Origin: Rhodospirillales bacterium
GTDB lineage: Bacteria; Pseudomonadota; Alphaproteobacteria; Rhodospirillales; Casp-alpha2
Length of the DNA: 64,000 nucleotides
Reading direction: 5' to 3'
Assembly: GCA_021775095.1 (NCBI GenBank)
Contig: JAJFII010000098.1
Location: 1 to 64,000 of the forward strand
The position numbers were made by a program, and so were the translations under genes. Positions 17,233-25,542 of this stretch are shown here, in pieces. The stretch's first letter is position 1, and each line of letters begins with the position of its first letter. Under the pieces are notes generated by a model. It ran no database searches. It saw nothing but the letters and a program-made list of their open reading frames with translations, and had not been told where the DNA came from.

Positions 17233-17688
17233 ATGGAACCGATTAACACTAACAGTAGCAGTCCTATCGCACGTTACAAATCACGTGATTCTGGTTCCGT
17301 AGCGCCAACGGAAACGGTGAGCAAGCCGAGCGAAAGCCCTAAGTTTGTTTCACCAAAGGGCAATATAGATCCGCAAAGTGGGGTTTATGTTGTGCAATTC
17401 CGAAATGCGTCGACCGGGAATGTTGATTTTCAATATCCCAATAAAAAAGTTGTCGCTGAATATACGCGGTCAGATCGGTTAACGCCGCCACCTTCGTCCG
17501 AAGGCCCGGCCCGGCCATCTGAACCTTCGACCGGCGGGTCACCGTCGACCGGCGGGTCATCGTCGGCTGGTAGCTCAGGATCAACGGAAGTTGCCTCGTC
17601 TGCTTCTGCAGGGACACCTGCCGCAGCGCCGGCACCAAGCCAGGGTTCGACAGCTACCGCTGCATTGGGGACGACAAACAACGATTGA
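17233..17688 (+). CDS. Small FlaG-like flagellar protein
   Basis: A 151-aa protein with a good ribosome site (AAAGGAG). A central segment (about residues 40-80; NIDPQSGVYVVQFRNASTGN, VDFQYPNKKVVAEY) has the pattern of FlaG-type proteins: a beta strand, a T-G turn, then Q-x-P followed by a helix. The C-terminal half (85-151) is low-complexity Pro/Ser/Gly/Ala and probably disordered. FlaG in other bacteria affects filament length. Its place right after flagellin-flbT-flaF supports a filament role. The assignment rests on a short motif only. Confidence 0.6.
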   Translation: MEPINTNSSSPIARYKSRDSGSVAPTETVSKPSESPKFVSPKGNIDPQSGVYVVQFRNASTGNVDFQYPNKKVVAEYTRSDRLTPPPSSEGPARPSEPSTGGSPSTGGSSSAGSSGSTEVASSASAGTPAAAPAPSQGSTATAALGTTNND

Positions 17689-17791
17689 ACCAGCCAGGTG
17701 AACCGAGCTGGGACATTCGTTGACATACCCATTGGTTTAAACGCCAAGGCGGGTCGCACTAGAACGGTGTTTAGTCTTGCCAGGACATGAG

Positions 17792-17854
17792 AGCCTGATG
17801 CGAGCTATTGGTATACCTGAAATTTGCGCCATCAGGCGCATGAACGGAAATTTC
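17792..17854. other. Structured gap between convergent FlaG-like gene and flgL
   Basis: A TGCGCC-ATCA-GGCGCA hairpin (17825-17840) is flanked by GAAATTT (17819-17825) and AAATTTC (17848-17854). An outer GCCTGATG...CATCAGGC pair also overlaps it, so alternative folds are possible. There is no clear T-run. It may serve as a bidirectional terminator or mRNA 3' end. Confidence 0.35.
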
Positions 17855-17949
17855 GATTGAGCCTGTTATCCTTTAGTCGGTTCCTGTGGATTAATTGGAA
17901 AACTCGATACCCGCAGGTTCAATTGCGCTATTTATAATCTAAAACTCAT

Positions 17950-20900
17950 TTATAAAAACTTTGTCAGGCTGAGCTGTGAGATGCGGGCATAGGCCTGGTA
18001 GGATGCTTCCAGGGCATTTTGATCATCGAGCAGGCGGGTAATCACTTCCTGAATATCAGCATTTTCGATATCGGCAGCGGTTTCGTCATAAAACGCCATC
18101 AAGTTACGGTTTATATCCGTTGTCGTCTGCATCAAAACCCGTTGGTAGCCGATGTCAATTTCCACCTGTTCGATGTTGCCGGTCAACTCGTCGCCGAACG
18201 GAGGTGTCCCGGTAACGGCGCGCTGGAGGGAACTATTGATCAGATATAAGGCTTCATTAATCCGGTTGTCGTTCTGGTCGAGCCCGCCGGCGGTTCCAAA
18301 TACACCCTGGGCAATCAGCTGCAGGGCGCGAATGCCCTTCTCAAAGGCCGGGTCGATACCGTCGATATTCTGGGTTACCTTTTGGGAGGTGCTGACCCGA
18401 TGGACGTTTGTACGATCGTCGCCGTTGTAATAGGACGTCGCCACAACTTTTCCGGACGCAGCAAACACCTGGAGGCGTGCACCATCCGTGTCCGTTTCGG
18501 ATGCGGTTATGTCCTCTTCAACGGTGATCGTCGAGCCGTCGGTCGATATGGATGCGATGGTATAACTGCGGTTGTTGGCGGCGGTCGGCATATTGCTTGC
18601 CGTAATTTTCATGCCTGCGGTCAGGTTGCTAAAGGCATTGGGAATTGCCGCAGCGGCATTGTCCGTTAACTGAATGGTTTCATTCGTCGCGTTAAAAACG
18701 AGTTGGGTATCCGATGTGAACGAAAAATTGCTGTTGTCTGTTGTCGCCAGGGTAATTCCGTCCGTGTCGGTCTCATCAATCAGGGTTTCGGTGACGGTAA
18801 TAGAGGATCCATCGGCGGCGATTGTCGCCACGGTGAAGGGGCCGGGGTTTGTTGCCGAATTGGTTACGGTGATCGATTGACCGATTTCCAGGCCATTAAA
18901 AGTATTGGGAATAGGCACGGTTGATCCGGGTTGACGGGCATCTATGGTTTTGGTCGCCGCGGCAAAGGTGACGTCGGCATTGCTGTAGTAATCCATGAAC
19001 GTATTGCCGCTGTTCAGACCTTCGTCGGTTAATTTTAAGGCTTCGACAACCAGGGCAGAACCATCGTTTGAGACAACCGTGTAAGTGCCGTTATTATTGG
19101 CGGTGCCCGATACGGTAAAGGCGGCGCCAACCTGCAGGGCAGATATGCCGCCGGTGATGACAGAGTTTATGGTGTTGTTCGACCGGTGAAAATTCAGGTT
19201 GGAAAAATCTGCGGTTGTCAGACTGAGGGTTTGGTCGCGATTATCGGGGTCCGTATAGGTGATTGTCGCGGTCGTGCCATTTTCGTCTGTCAGCATTTTC
19301 GAGTTGATGGTCAGGGTTCTTTTATCGCTCGAAATTGCCGACACCGTATAGGTTCCATTGTTACTAGTGGTATCGGTGATTTCGATGGTGCTGCCAACGC
19401 TGGCATTTGCAAAAATTCCCGATGTGGCGGTAATGATGCTGGATTTTTGCAATCCATCGACTGTGAACGTCGCTTTTTCTCCTGACACCAAAAGACCGCC
19501 ATCGTTAAAAGCCAACTTGTTAATTGCCGTGCCAACACTGTCCTTAAAAGTGATTTCCGTGCCAGCAGTGGTCGACGTAATATTAATTTTATCGGTCGCC
19601 GTGTTGTAGGTTGCGGTAATTGTCGAGTCCAATCCGGAGATCACCGTATTAAGATCGGCGATGGTCTGGTTGCCAACTGTAAATGTTGCGGTTGTTCCGG
19701 TTCCTAGGGTAATCGTAAATACATCTGTGGTTGCGGCACCATAGGCGGCAATCAGACTGTCGTTTTCTGTCTGTTCGGTCTTGTAAGTGAATGTGCTTGA
19801 AGCGCCATTGGATGTTGTGGTTAAGCCATCGGTGAAAGCCAGGTTGGTTAATCCGGTTCCACCATCGCTGAAAGTCAACTGGCTGCCGCCGGAAGTGGAG
19901 GTGATATCAATTTTTGTCGACGTGGTATTAAAAGATGCAGAAATGCTGCCGTCCAGGCTGTTGATCCAGGTAATCAGATCATTACTGGTTTTGTTGCCAA
20001 CGGTGAAAGGCATGGCGTCATTTGTACCGTCACCGCCGACGGAATCAAAGGTCAGGATATCTGTCGCCGATACACCGAAGGCCTGAAGCAGGGTATCCGT
20101 ATTGTTGCCCGATGCAGCAAATGTCTGGGTAATCGTCGATGCGACCGCAACCGCAGAACTGTCCTTTAACCCCATGTCAGCGATACCCGACGCCGATGTG
20201 CCGTTGGTAAAAACCATGTCGGTGCCGCCAGCGGCGGTAATTTGGATTTCGTCCAATGCCAGATCATAGGTGACCGTAACATTTCCCAAGGATTCCAAGG
20301 TTGTCTCCGCCGCAGCAAGTGTGTCGGTATCGGTCAATGTTACCGTTGTCCCGGCTACGGTGACGGTTATGTTGCCGGCACCCATGCCAAAAATGGTACC
20401 GAGGGTATCTGTGGCAGTATCCGTAATATTGTTGCCTGTGGAGGAATGGATCAGGGTTGTGCCGGCCGCGGCGCCACCGACAGCGGCCGATGACACGGTA
20501 GCAACCGTTCCCGCCGCCGCCGCAATGTTGGTAGATGTGATCAGGGTTGTCAGTTCGTCGGCACTGTCCTGTCTGAACTGAAGAAAGTTCGCCGAATTAA
20601 TATGTATGGTATTTTTATTTAACGTGTCCTGACTGAAGGAAAAATTTTCGAGGGCACCGTCGCGGGTCGTTGGTGTCGCCACCGTGTCACCGTTATACTT
20701 CGCCTGATAGGCCTCCAGAGTTGTCAGGCCAAAGTCGAAAGGTTCCGTCAGAACCTTGCTTCCGGCAAACAAATATTGACCATCAATATCAATATTTAAA
20801 TACCCTTCAATAGCTTTCAGGGCGCGAAAGGCGTGGTCTTGGATATCTTTAACATCAACGGCGCTGGATTTTGACGTTGTTTCATAGTTGCCCAGGCCCG

Positions 20901-21177
20901 TGCGAAATTCGTTAAAAGTATTGCGTATGGCTTCGGTCGTTGTATTCATAACCTCCAGTTTGACGTCCATTTGTTCGTTGTTGGCGTTGAACCGGCTGAG
21001 CAGGTCTCGCGAATTTTCAATATTTACAAGCCGCCGAGAATCAATCGATAGGCCCTGGTAAACCTGGGTTTTCTTTTCGCTGGCGACCGATACCTGGGCA
21101 TCAAACAACCGTTGTTGTGTCCGGATGGATTGATTTAGTAATATGGTATTTGCGGCGCGGGTTGAAATACGTGACAT
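17950..21177 (-). CDS. flgL: Hook-filament junction protein FlgL, giant form
   Basis: FlgL (HAP3) joins the hook to the filament. Flagellin-like helical ends are visible: SRISTRAANTILLNQSIRTQ at the start and QNALEASYQAYARISQLSLT near the end. At 1075 aa it is more than three times the usual ~300 aa. The insert (about 212-910) begins with IN-like modules closely related to those in the flagellin; STGNNITDTATDTLGTIF here matches TGNNITNSAADTLATIF there. It continues with four or five units of a different ~85-residue module (NNGTYTV..IS.DGSTITV..LTDE). The gene starts 10 bases after the flgK stop. Confidence 0.92.
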   Translation of the reverse strand: MSRISTRAANTILLNQSIRTQQRLFDAQVSVASEKKTQVYQGLSIDSRRLVNIENSRDLLSRFNANNEQMDVKLEVMNTTTEAIRNTFNEFRTGLGNYETTSKSSAVDVKDIQDHAFRALKAIEGYLNIDIDGQYLFAGSKVLTEPFDFGLTTLEAYQAKYNGDTVATPTTRDGALENFSFSQDTLNKNTIHINSANFLQFRQDSADELTTLITSTNIAAAAGTVATVSSAAVGGAAAGTTLIHSSTGNNITDTATDTLGTIFGMGAGNITVTVAGTTVTLTDTDTLAAAETTLESLGNVTVTYDLALDEIQITAAGGTDMVFTNGTSASGIADMGLKDSSAVAVASTITQTFAASGNNTDTLLQAFGVSATDILTFDSVGGDGTNDAMPFTVGNKTSNDLITWINSLDGSISASFNTTSTKIDITSTSGGSQLTFSDGGTGLTNLAFTDGLTTTSNGASSTFTYKTEQTENDSLIAAYGAATTDVFTITLGTGTTATFTVGNQTIADLNTVISGLDSTITATYNTATDKINITSTTAGTEITFKDSVGTAINKLAFNDGGLLVSGEKATFTVDGLQKSSIITATSGIFANASVGSTIEITDTTSNNGTYTVSAISSDKRTLTINSKMLTDENGTTATITYTDPDNRDQTLSLTTADFSNLNFHRSNNTINSVITGGISALQVGAAFTVSGTANNNGTYTVVSNDGSALVVEALKLTDEGLNSGNTFMDYYSNADVTFAAATKTIDARQPGSTVPIPNTFNGLEIGQSITVTNSATNPGPFTVATIAADGSSITVTETLIDETDTDGITLATTDNSNFSFTSDTQLVFNATNETIQLTDNAAAAIPNAFSNLTAGMKITASNMPTAANNRSYTIASISTDGSTITVEEDITASETDTDGARLQVFAASGKVVATSYYNGDDRTNVHRVSTSQKVTQNIDGIDPAFEKGIRALQLIAQGVFGTAGGLDQNDNRINEALYLINSSLQRAVTGTPPFGDELTGNIEQVEIDIGYQRVLMQTTTDINRNLMAFYDETAADIENADIQEVITRLLDDQNALEASYQAYARISQLSLTKFL

Positions 21178-21187
21178 GGTTTAATCC

Positions 21188-23395
21188 TTATGCAACGGCC
21201 CGTTCAAGGGTTTCCATCATGCTTTGGATAACGGAAATGACACGAGCTGCGGCGGCGAAGGCCTGTTCAAATACAATCAGGTCAGCCATTTCCTCATCGA
21301 GATTTACGCCGCGTATGGAATCCGATTTAAATTGTAGTGCCTCGGTCAGGGAACGCTGGGATTCTACTTCACGTTCATTGACGCCAGCCAAATTGGCGGC
21401 ATCGGCAATGATGGCGGCGGCATATTCGGAGAAGGAGTTTTCGACGATTGGCAAACCACCGGATTTATCGAAGGTATTTTTGGCGGAAAAATCGGTCGCC
21501 AGTTTTTGCGCAATTGTATCGTCGCCTATGCTCATAAAATATTCGCCACTGGGCCCTTTTGTCGCATCAAATTTTGCTTGTCCGGTGGTAATCAATGCCG
21601 GGGTCGATACGATATCGGCGCGAACTGTCAGGTTCTGGGTGACTCCAACATCTGCCACATGCATGTCAATGGTCGTCAGGAAAGTATCGCCGCTGCTTTG
21701 GGTAACGGTCATACTCGAACCATCGTTGTGGGCAAACCGCAGACGAAATCCGGCACCGTCCGGGACCACAGATGCGGTCACATTGGTTACAGTTGTGGTG
21801 ATATCTGCAGCCAGGTCCGTGAGTGATGACCCGGCTGTGACGCTGTAGGTCGCGCCGCCCAATAAACCGGTGCTGTCGCGGAAAGAAAGCGTCGCTGCGG
21901 TCGTTCGGAACGAAGATTCCAAAACATCGGATTCATATAGGTTTTCCACCATATTATCGACGAAAAAATCATTGAGGCCAAAAAAGTTTGAAAACCCGGT
22001 AGCCGTCTCGTCTGTGACCCCATCGCCGTTGGAATCGAAGGCAACGGATGCCGGTTCAATGGTGCTGCCGTTGGCCGTTGCGGATTCGTCGATGAATGCC
22101 AGATTGACGCTCGTTGTATTCAAATCGATTTGGAATTTACCAGAGGAATTTACCGTTGCCGTCGCACTGGTAGAGGCGTTTTCCTGTAACCAGTCCTGAA
22201 TGGTAGCGGCCACTTCGGAAACGCTCGACGCGGTGTTGGCCGTTTGTGCACCCGAGCCATAGGCGGCGGATTGTAAGATGGTTTTTAAGGTGGTCGCTGC
22301 GGTTTGGTTGCCGCTTGAATCGAACAGGGCAATTTTTACGTCATCGGCGTTATTGGTATCGTCGAGTTTTATGGTTTGTGTCGCAGGATCAACAAATATC
22401 CGAGATCCTGTCATCGCCTGAGTGCCGGGAAAAGATACGCCCTGATTGTGAATCTCGTTAACGGAATCCCGTAATTCGACGGCCAGTTCATCAATTTGGC
22501 TTTGCAGGTTCGGCAGGATTTGATCCCGCATCTCAATCAGTGCTTTGAGGGTACCCTCCCGGATTTCGTCGGTCATGTCGTTGACTTGGATTGCCGTTCC
22601 GACATAAATGCCACCGATATTGCCTTCTGCATGGGTCGACGTCGGGGTCATGGAAGAAGCGGCGGTATGGGACAGGGGCGGCGGAACGGTATCGACAATG
22701 GTTCGTCCGCCGCTGGTAAAAACCACGGCATCTCCGTCATTGCGGAAAAAGTATCTGATGTCGACCAGTTCGGCCAACCGGTCAATTTGTGCGTCCCGTT
22801 GATCCCGCAAATCGGTGACGTCGCGACCGACGGTTCCATTGGAAATGATGTCGTCGTTCAGTTGATCGATGCGTGCTGTGATTTGATTTATTTCCGTGAC
22901 AGCTAAGGCAATTTCACCATCGGCCTGCAGGCGCAGCTCTTGAATGGTTTCGCTCATTTGTGTTAATTCGACGGTGACGTCGACGGCCCGGCGGACAAAT
23001 TCCGAAGCTTCAAGGCTCTTGTCCGGTGCCAGAGCAAGCAGTTCCGATGCTTCCGACAGTTTTTCCAGAAGATGAGCGACCGAAGTATTGTCAGCCGGTG
23101 AGCCGAACAGTTCCTGGAGGCGATTATAATAATCTTCTTTTCCGGCGATGGATTGTAATTCACTGCTCTCGAGGCGCAGGCTCTTTAACAGCCCTTCGTC
23201 GATTTGCCGGGTGACTTCAGATATTTTAACGCCGGCCGGTGTGCCTGCCACGGAGACATTTTCGAAGTTAATGACTTTCTTCGAATATCCGACCGTATTT
23301 ACGTTTGAAATATTGTTGGCAACTGTATTGAGGGACTGCTGATTAACCAGCAATCCTGACTGAGCATTTCGCAGTGCTTGTGTAATACCACCCAT
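21188..23395 (-). CDS. flgK: Hook-filament junction protein FlgK
   Basis: FlgK (HAP1) caps the finished hook and anchors FlgL. The N-terminus (QALRNAQSGLLVNQQSLNTV, ANNISNVNTVGYSKK) and C-terminus (ADLIVFEQAFAAAARVISVI, QSMMETLERAV) are canonical. Conserved FlgK residues such as LRDQRDAQIDRLAELVDIR occur near 190. At 735 aa it is moderately enlarged (typical 450-650). A later segment (about 510-580; SLTDLAADITTTVTNVTASV) resembles the flagellin-IN pattern seen in flagellin and FlgL. It is upstream of flgL and downstream of flgN. An AGGAGAACACC ribosome site precedes the ATG. Confidence 0.95.
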   Translation of the reverse strand: MGGITQALRNAQSGLLVNQQSLNTVANNISNVNTVGYSKKVINFENVSVAGTPAGVKISEVTRQIDEGLLKSLRLESSELQSIAGKEDYYNRLQELFGSPADNTSVAHLLEKLSEASELLALAPDKSLEASEFVRRAVDVTVELTQMSETIQELRLQADGEIALAVTEINQITARIDQLNDDIISNGTVGRDVTDLRDQRDAQIDRLAELVDIRYFFRNDGDAVVFTSGGRTIVDTVPPPLSHTAASSMTPTSTHAEGNIGGIYVGTAIQVNDMTDEIREGTLKALIEMRDQILPNLQSQIDELAVELRDSVNEIHNQGVSFPGTQAMTGSRIFVDPATQTIKLDDTNNADDVKIALFDSSGNQTAATTLKTILQSAAYGSGAQTANTASSVSEVAATIQDWLQENASTSATATVNSSGKFQIDLNTTSVNLAFIDESATANGSTIEPASVAFDSNGDGVTDETATGFSNFFGLNDFFVDNMVENLYESDVLESSFRTTAATLSFRDSTGLLGGATYSVTAGSSLTDLAADITTTVTNVTASVVPDGAGFRLRFAHNDGSSMTVTQSSGDTFLTTIDMHVADVGVTQNLTVRADIVSTPALITTGQAKFDATKGPSGEYFMSIGDDTIAQKLATDFSAKNTFDKSGGLPIVENSFSEYAAAIIADAANLAGVNEREVESQRSLTEALQFKSDSIRGVNLDEEMADLIVFEQAFAAAARVISVIQSMMETLERAVA

Positions 23396-23425
23396 CTGAG
23401 GTGTTCTCCTGGGGTTACCGCTTTG

Positions 23426-23869
23426 TTAGAGCGTTTGGTCTAAGGACAGGGCCAAACCCTGGGCTTCACTTTTGTGGTCAGACAGGCCCGTCATGCCGTT
23501 TGCACCGTAGGTGCCGGCTCCCGGGGTAACGCTTTTAACGGCCTCAGCGATCATGTCGACAACCCGGCGATTGGCCTTGATTGCAACGCGAAGCATATTG
23601 GCGTTTTCACTCAAAAGGCTGCTGATCTGTGTCGCCTTTTCCTGCAATTTGTCACGCAGGTCCGCTGGCGAATTGATTAAGGCATCCGGGTTCTCATTAA
23701 AGAACTGCATCCGTGTCTCGTAGACCCGACTCAGGGTCACCTTGTCATCCAGTAATTGATGAAGGTCCGAATTGCGGCGGTCTTTCAGAGCCGCGTTTTC
23801 ACGTTCCAAAACGTCAATGAGGCGATCCGTAATTAATATGACATCGTTTATCCGGTGGTCTTTTCTCAT
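23426..23869 (-). CDS. flgN: FlgN-family export chaperone
   Basis: A 147-aa, largely helical protein matching the FlgN pattern: LITDRLIDVLERENAALKDR near the start, a DKVTLSRVYE helix, and a late NANMLRVAIKANRRVVDMIA helix. FlgN binds FlgK and FlgL before export. It sits directly upstream of flgK. Its start overlaps the stop of the rod-binding gene by four bases (ATGA), which indicates translational coupling. Sequence conservation in this family is low, so context carries weight. Confidence 0.82.
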   Translation of the reverse strand: MRKDHRINDVILITDRLIDVLERENAALKDRRNSDLHQLLDDKVTLSRVYETRMQFFNENPDALINSPADLRDKLQEKATQISSLLSENANMLRVAIKANRRVVDMIAEAVKSVTPGAGTYGANGMTGLSDHKSEAQGLALSLDQTL

Positions 23870-24195
23870 GACTGAAGCTCCTGCAGTTTGATCATTTCTT
23901 TAAGAATAGCGTCGCTCAAACCAATACCGCCGGCTTTGGTAAAGGCCTTGCCATATTCGTCGACCTGCATGGTGCGCCACATTTTTTCTGACTCACTGCT
24001 GCCAAAGGGTTCTTCTGCCCCCAGGTTTTTGAACAGCGGCTGCAACATTTGACCGATGAAAACCGCTTCAAAATCTTCGGCGACTTTACGCAATTGTTCT
24101 TCTGTATGTCCCTTAGCCGGGGTCATATCGCGTTTGCCAGCAAGCATCGCGTTCTGCGCCTGCATGGAAAAACTGCTGTCAGAAATTCCAACCAT
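23866..24195 (-). CDS. cheL: Rod-binding protein (FlgJ N-terminal domain / CheL)
   Basis: A 109-aa protein corresponding to the rod-scaffold domain of FlgJ, without the muramidase domain, as is usual in alphaproteobacteria (CheL). The core is VAEDFEAVFIGQMLQPLFKN and MWRTMQVDEYGKAFTKAGGI. It helps assemble the rod through the periplasm. The ATG at 24195 overlaps the flgI stop (TGATG); a GTG one codon earlier is an alternative. It is translationally coupled to both flgI and flgN. Confidence 0.88.
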   Translation of the reverse strand: MVGISDSSFSMQAQNAMLAGKRDMTPAKGHTEEQLRKVAEDFEAVFIGQMLQPLFKNLGAEEPFGSSESEKMWRTMQVDEYGKAFTKAGGIGLSDAILKEMIKLQELQS

Positions 24196-25343
24196 CACAT
24201 CACCTCGATTTCTGCTTGCAGGGCGCCGGCTGTTTTGACCGCCTGCAGAATGGTAATCATATCGCGGGGTCCTATACCGAGCGCATTTAACCCATTGACC
24301 AGCTCTTGCAGTGACACGCCGTCCTGCAAAACCGTCAGGCGCTGGTCGCTGCCATCGTCAATCTGGATGTCGGTTCGGTCGACCGTGGTCGTTGTCCCCA
24401 CTTCAGCAAATGGCCCGGGCTGGGAAACCTGATCCGCTTCGGTGATGCGGATCGTCAATGACCCCTGGGCGATGGCGACGGTGCTGATACGGACGTTTTC
24501 GCCCATCACGATAACCCCCGATTGTTCGTCAATCACGACCCGGGCCAATTGATCTGGTTCAATTCTCAGTTGCTCGATATCGGTCAGCAAATTGACAACG
24601 TTACGTTGGTAACTCTCGGGCACTTGAACTTCGACGGTGGACGGGTCCAAAGTTGCCGCCGCCGACGTGCCTAAAAACGCGTTAACCGCCTGTGCGACCC
24701 GGCGAGCGGTTGTAAAATCCGGATTACGAAGTGTCATCTTTACGGACGTCAGACTGGCCAGATCAAAACCCAGCTCCCGTTCAACGATGGCACCGTTGGC
24801 AATGCGGCCACTTGTTGGCACACCTTTGACGACGGTTTCTGCATCGCCTGTTGCGGCAAATCCACCGACCGCCAACTGACCCTGCGATACCGCGTAAACT
24901 TCGCCGTCCGCACCAAGTAAAGGAGTGACGAGAAGGGTGCCGCCAAGCAGGCTTTTTGAATCACCAAGGGCGCTGACCGTAACGTCAATTCGACCGCCCT
25001 GGCGTGAAAAGGCCGGTAGCGAGGCGGTTACCATGACGGCGGCAACATTTTTGGAATCAAGGCCGGCGTCCGTTGGTTTTACACCCAAGCGGTTCAACAT
25101 GGCCTGGAGACTTTGTTTGGTGAAATGTCCCGTTGCCAGTGTGTCGCCGGTGTTATTCAGACCAACGACCAGGCCGTAACCGACCAATAAGTTGTCGCGG
25201 ACGCCCTGGAATTGGATGATATCTTTGATCCGCGAGGACGCGTCGACGGACGGTGACAGCACCAGGGAAAGACACACGGCGGCAAGAGCGATCATTGCAT
25301 TTATCGGTTTGAGAGGGCCGGGGTTGGTTTTTTGGTTGATCAT
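24195..25343 (-). CDS. flgI: Flagellar P-ring protein FlgI
   Basis: FlgI forms the periplasmic P ring around the rod. The 382-aa protein has a signal peptide (hydrophobic core about 17-32, cleavage near VDASS). The FlgI hallmark regions follow: IKDIIQFQGVRDNLLVGYGL, VVGLNNTGDTL and a C-terminal LQELVNGLNALGIGPRDMIT followed by ILQAVKTAGALQAEI. Length fits the family (~365-380). It heads the flgI-cheL-flgN-flgK-flgL run. Confidence 0.97.
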   Translation of the reverse strand: MINQKTNPGPLKPINAMIALAAVCLSLVLSPSVDASSRIKDIIQFQGVRDNLLVGYGLVVGLNNTGDTLATGHFTKQSLQAMLNRLGVKPTDAGLDSKNVAAVMVTASLPAFSRQGGRIDVTVSALGDSKSLLGGTLLVTPLLGADGEVYAVSQGQLAVGGFAATGDAETVVKGVPTSGRIANGAIVERELGFDLASLTSVKMTLRNPDFTTARRVAQAVNAFLGTSAAATLDPSTVEVQVPESYQRNVVNLLTDIEQLRIEPDQLARVVIDEQSGVIVMGENVRISTVAIAQGSLTIRITEADQVSQPGPFAEVGTTTTVDRTDIQIDDGSDQRLTVLQDGVSLQELVNGLNALGIGPRDMITILQAVKTAGALQAEIEVM

Positions 25344-25542
25344 CTAAATACCTGCTCATGTAAACTTATTTATTATGTCGAGAAAGTACATGCGAATATC
25401 GTGCCAAGAATATTTCATTATAAGTCGTTGAAATTTAACAATTATCTAGTAAAGGAGGACGTAATTCGATGGTTTGAAAAAGGATGTTACCCAATGAGGC
25501 ACTATTTGCCCGGTAATAAGTGCGCTCGGGTAAGGGCCCGAA

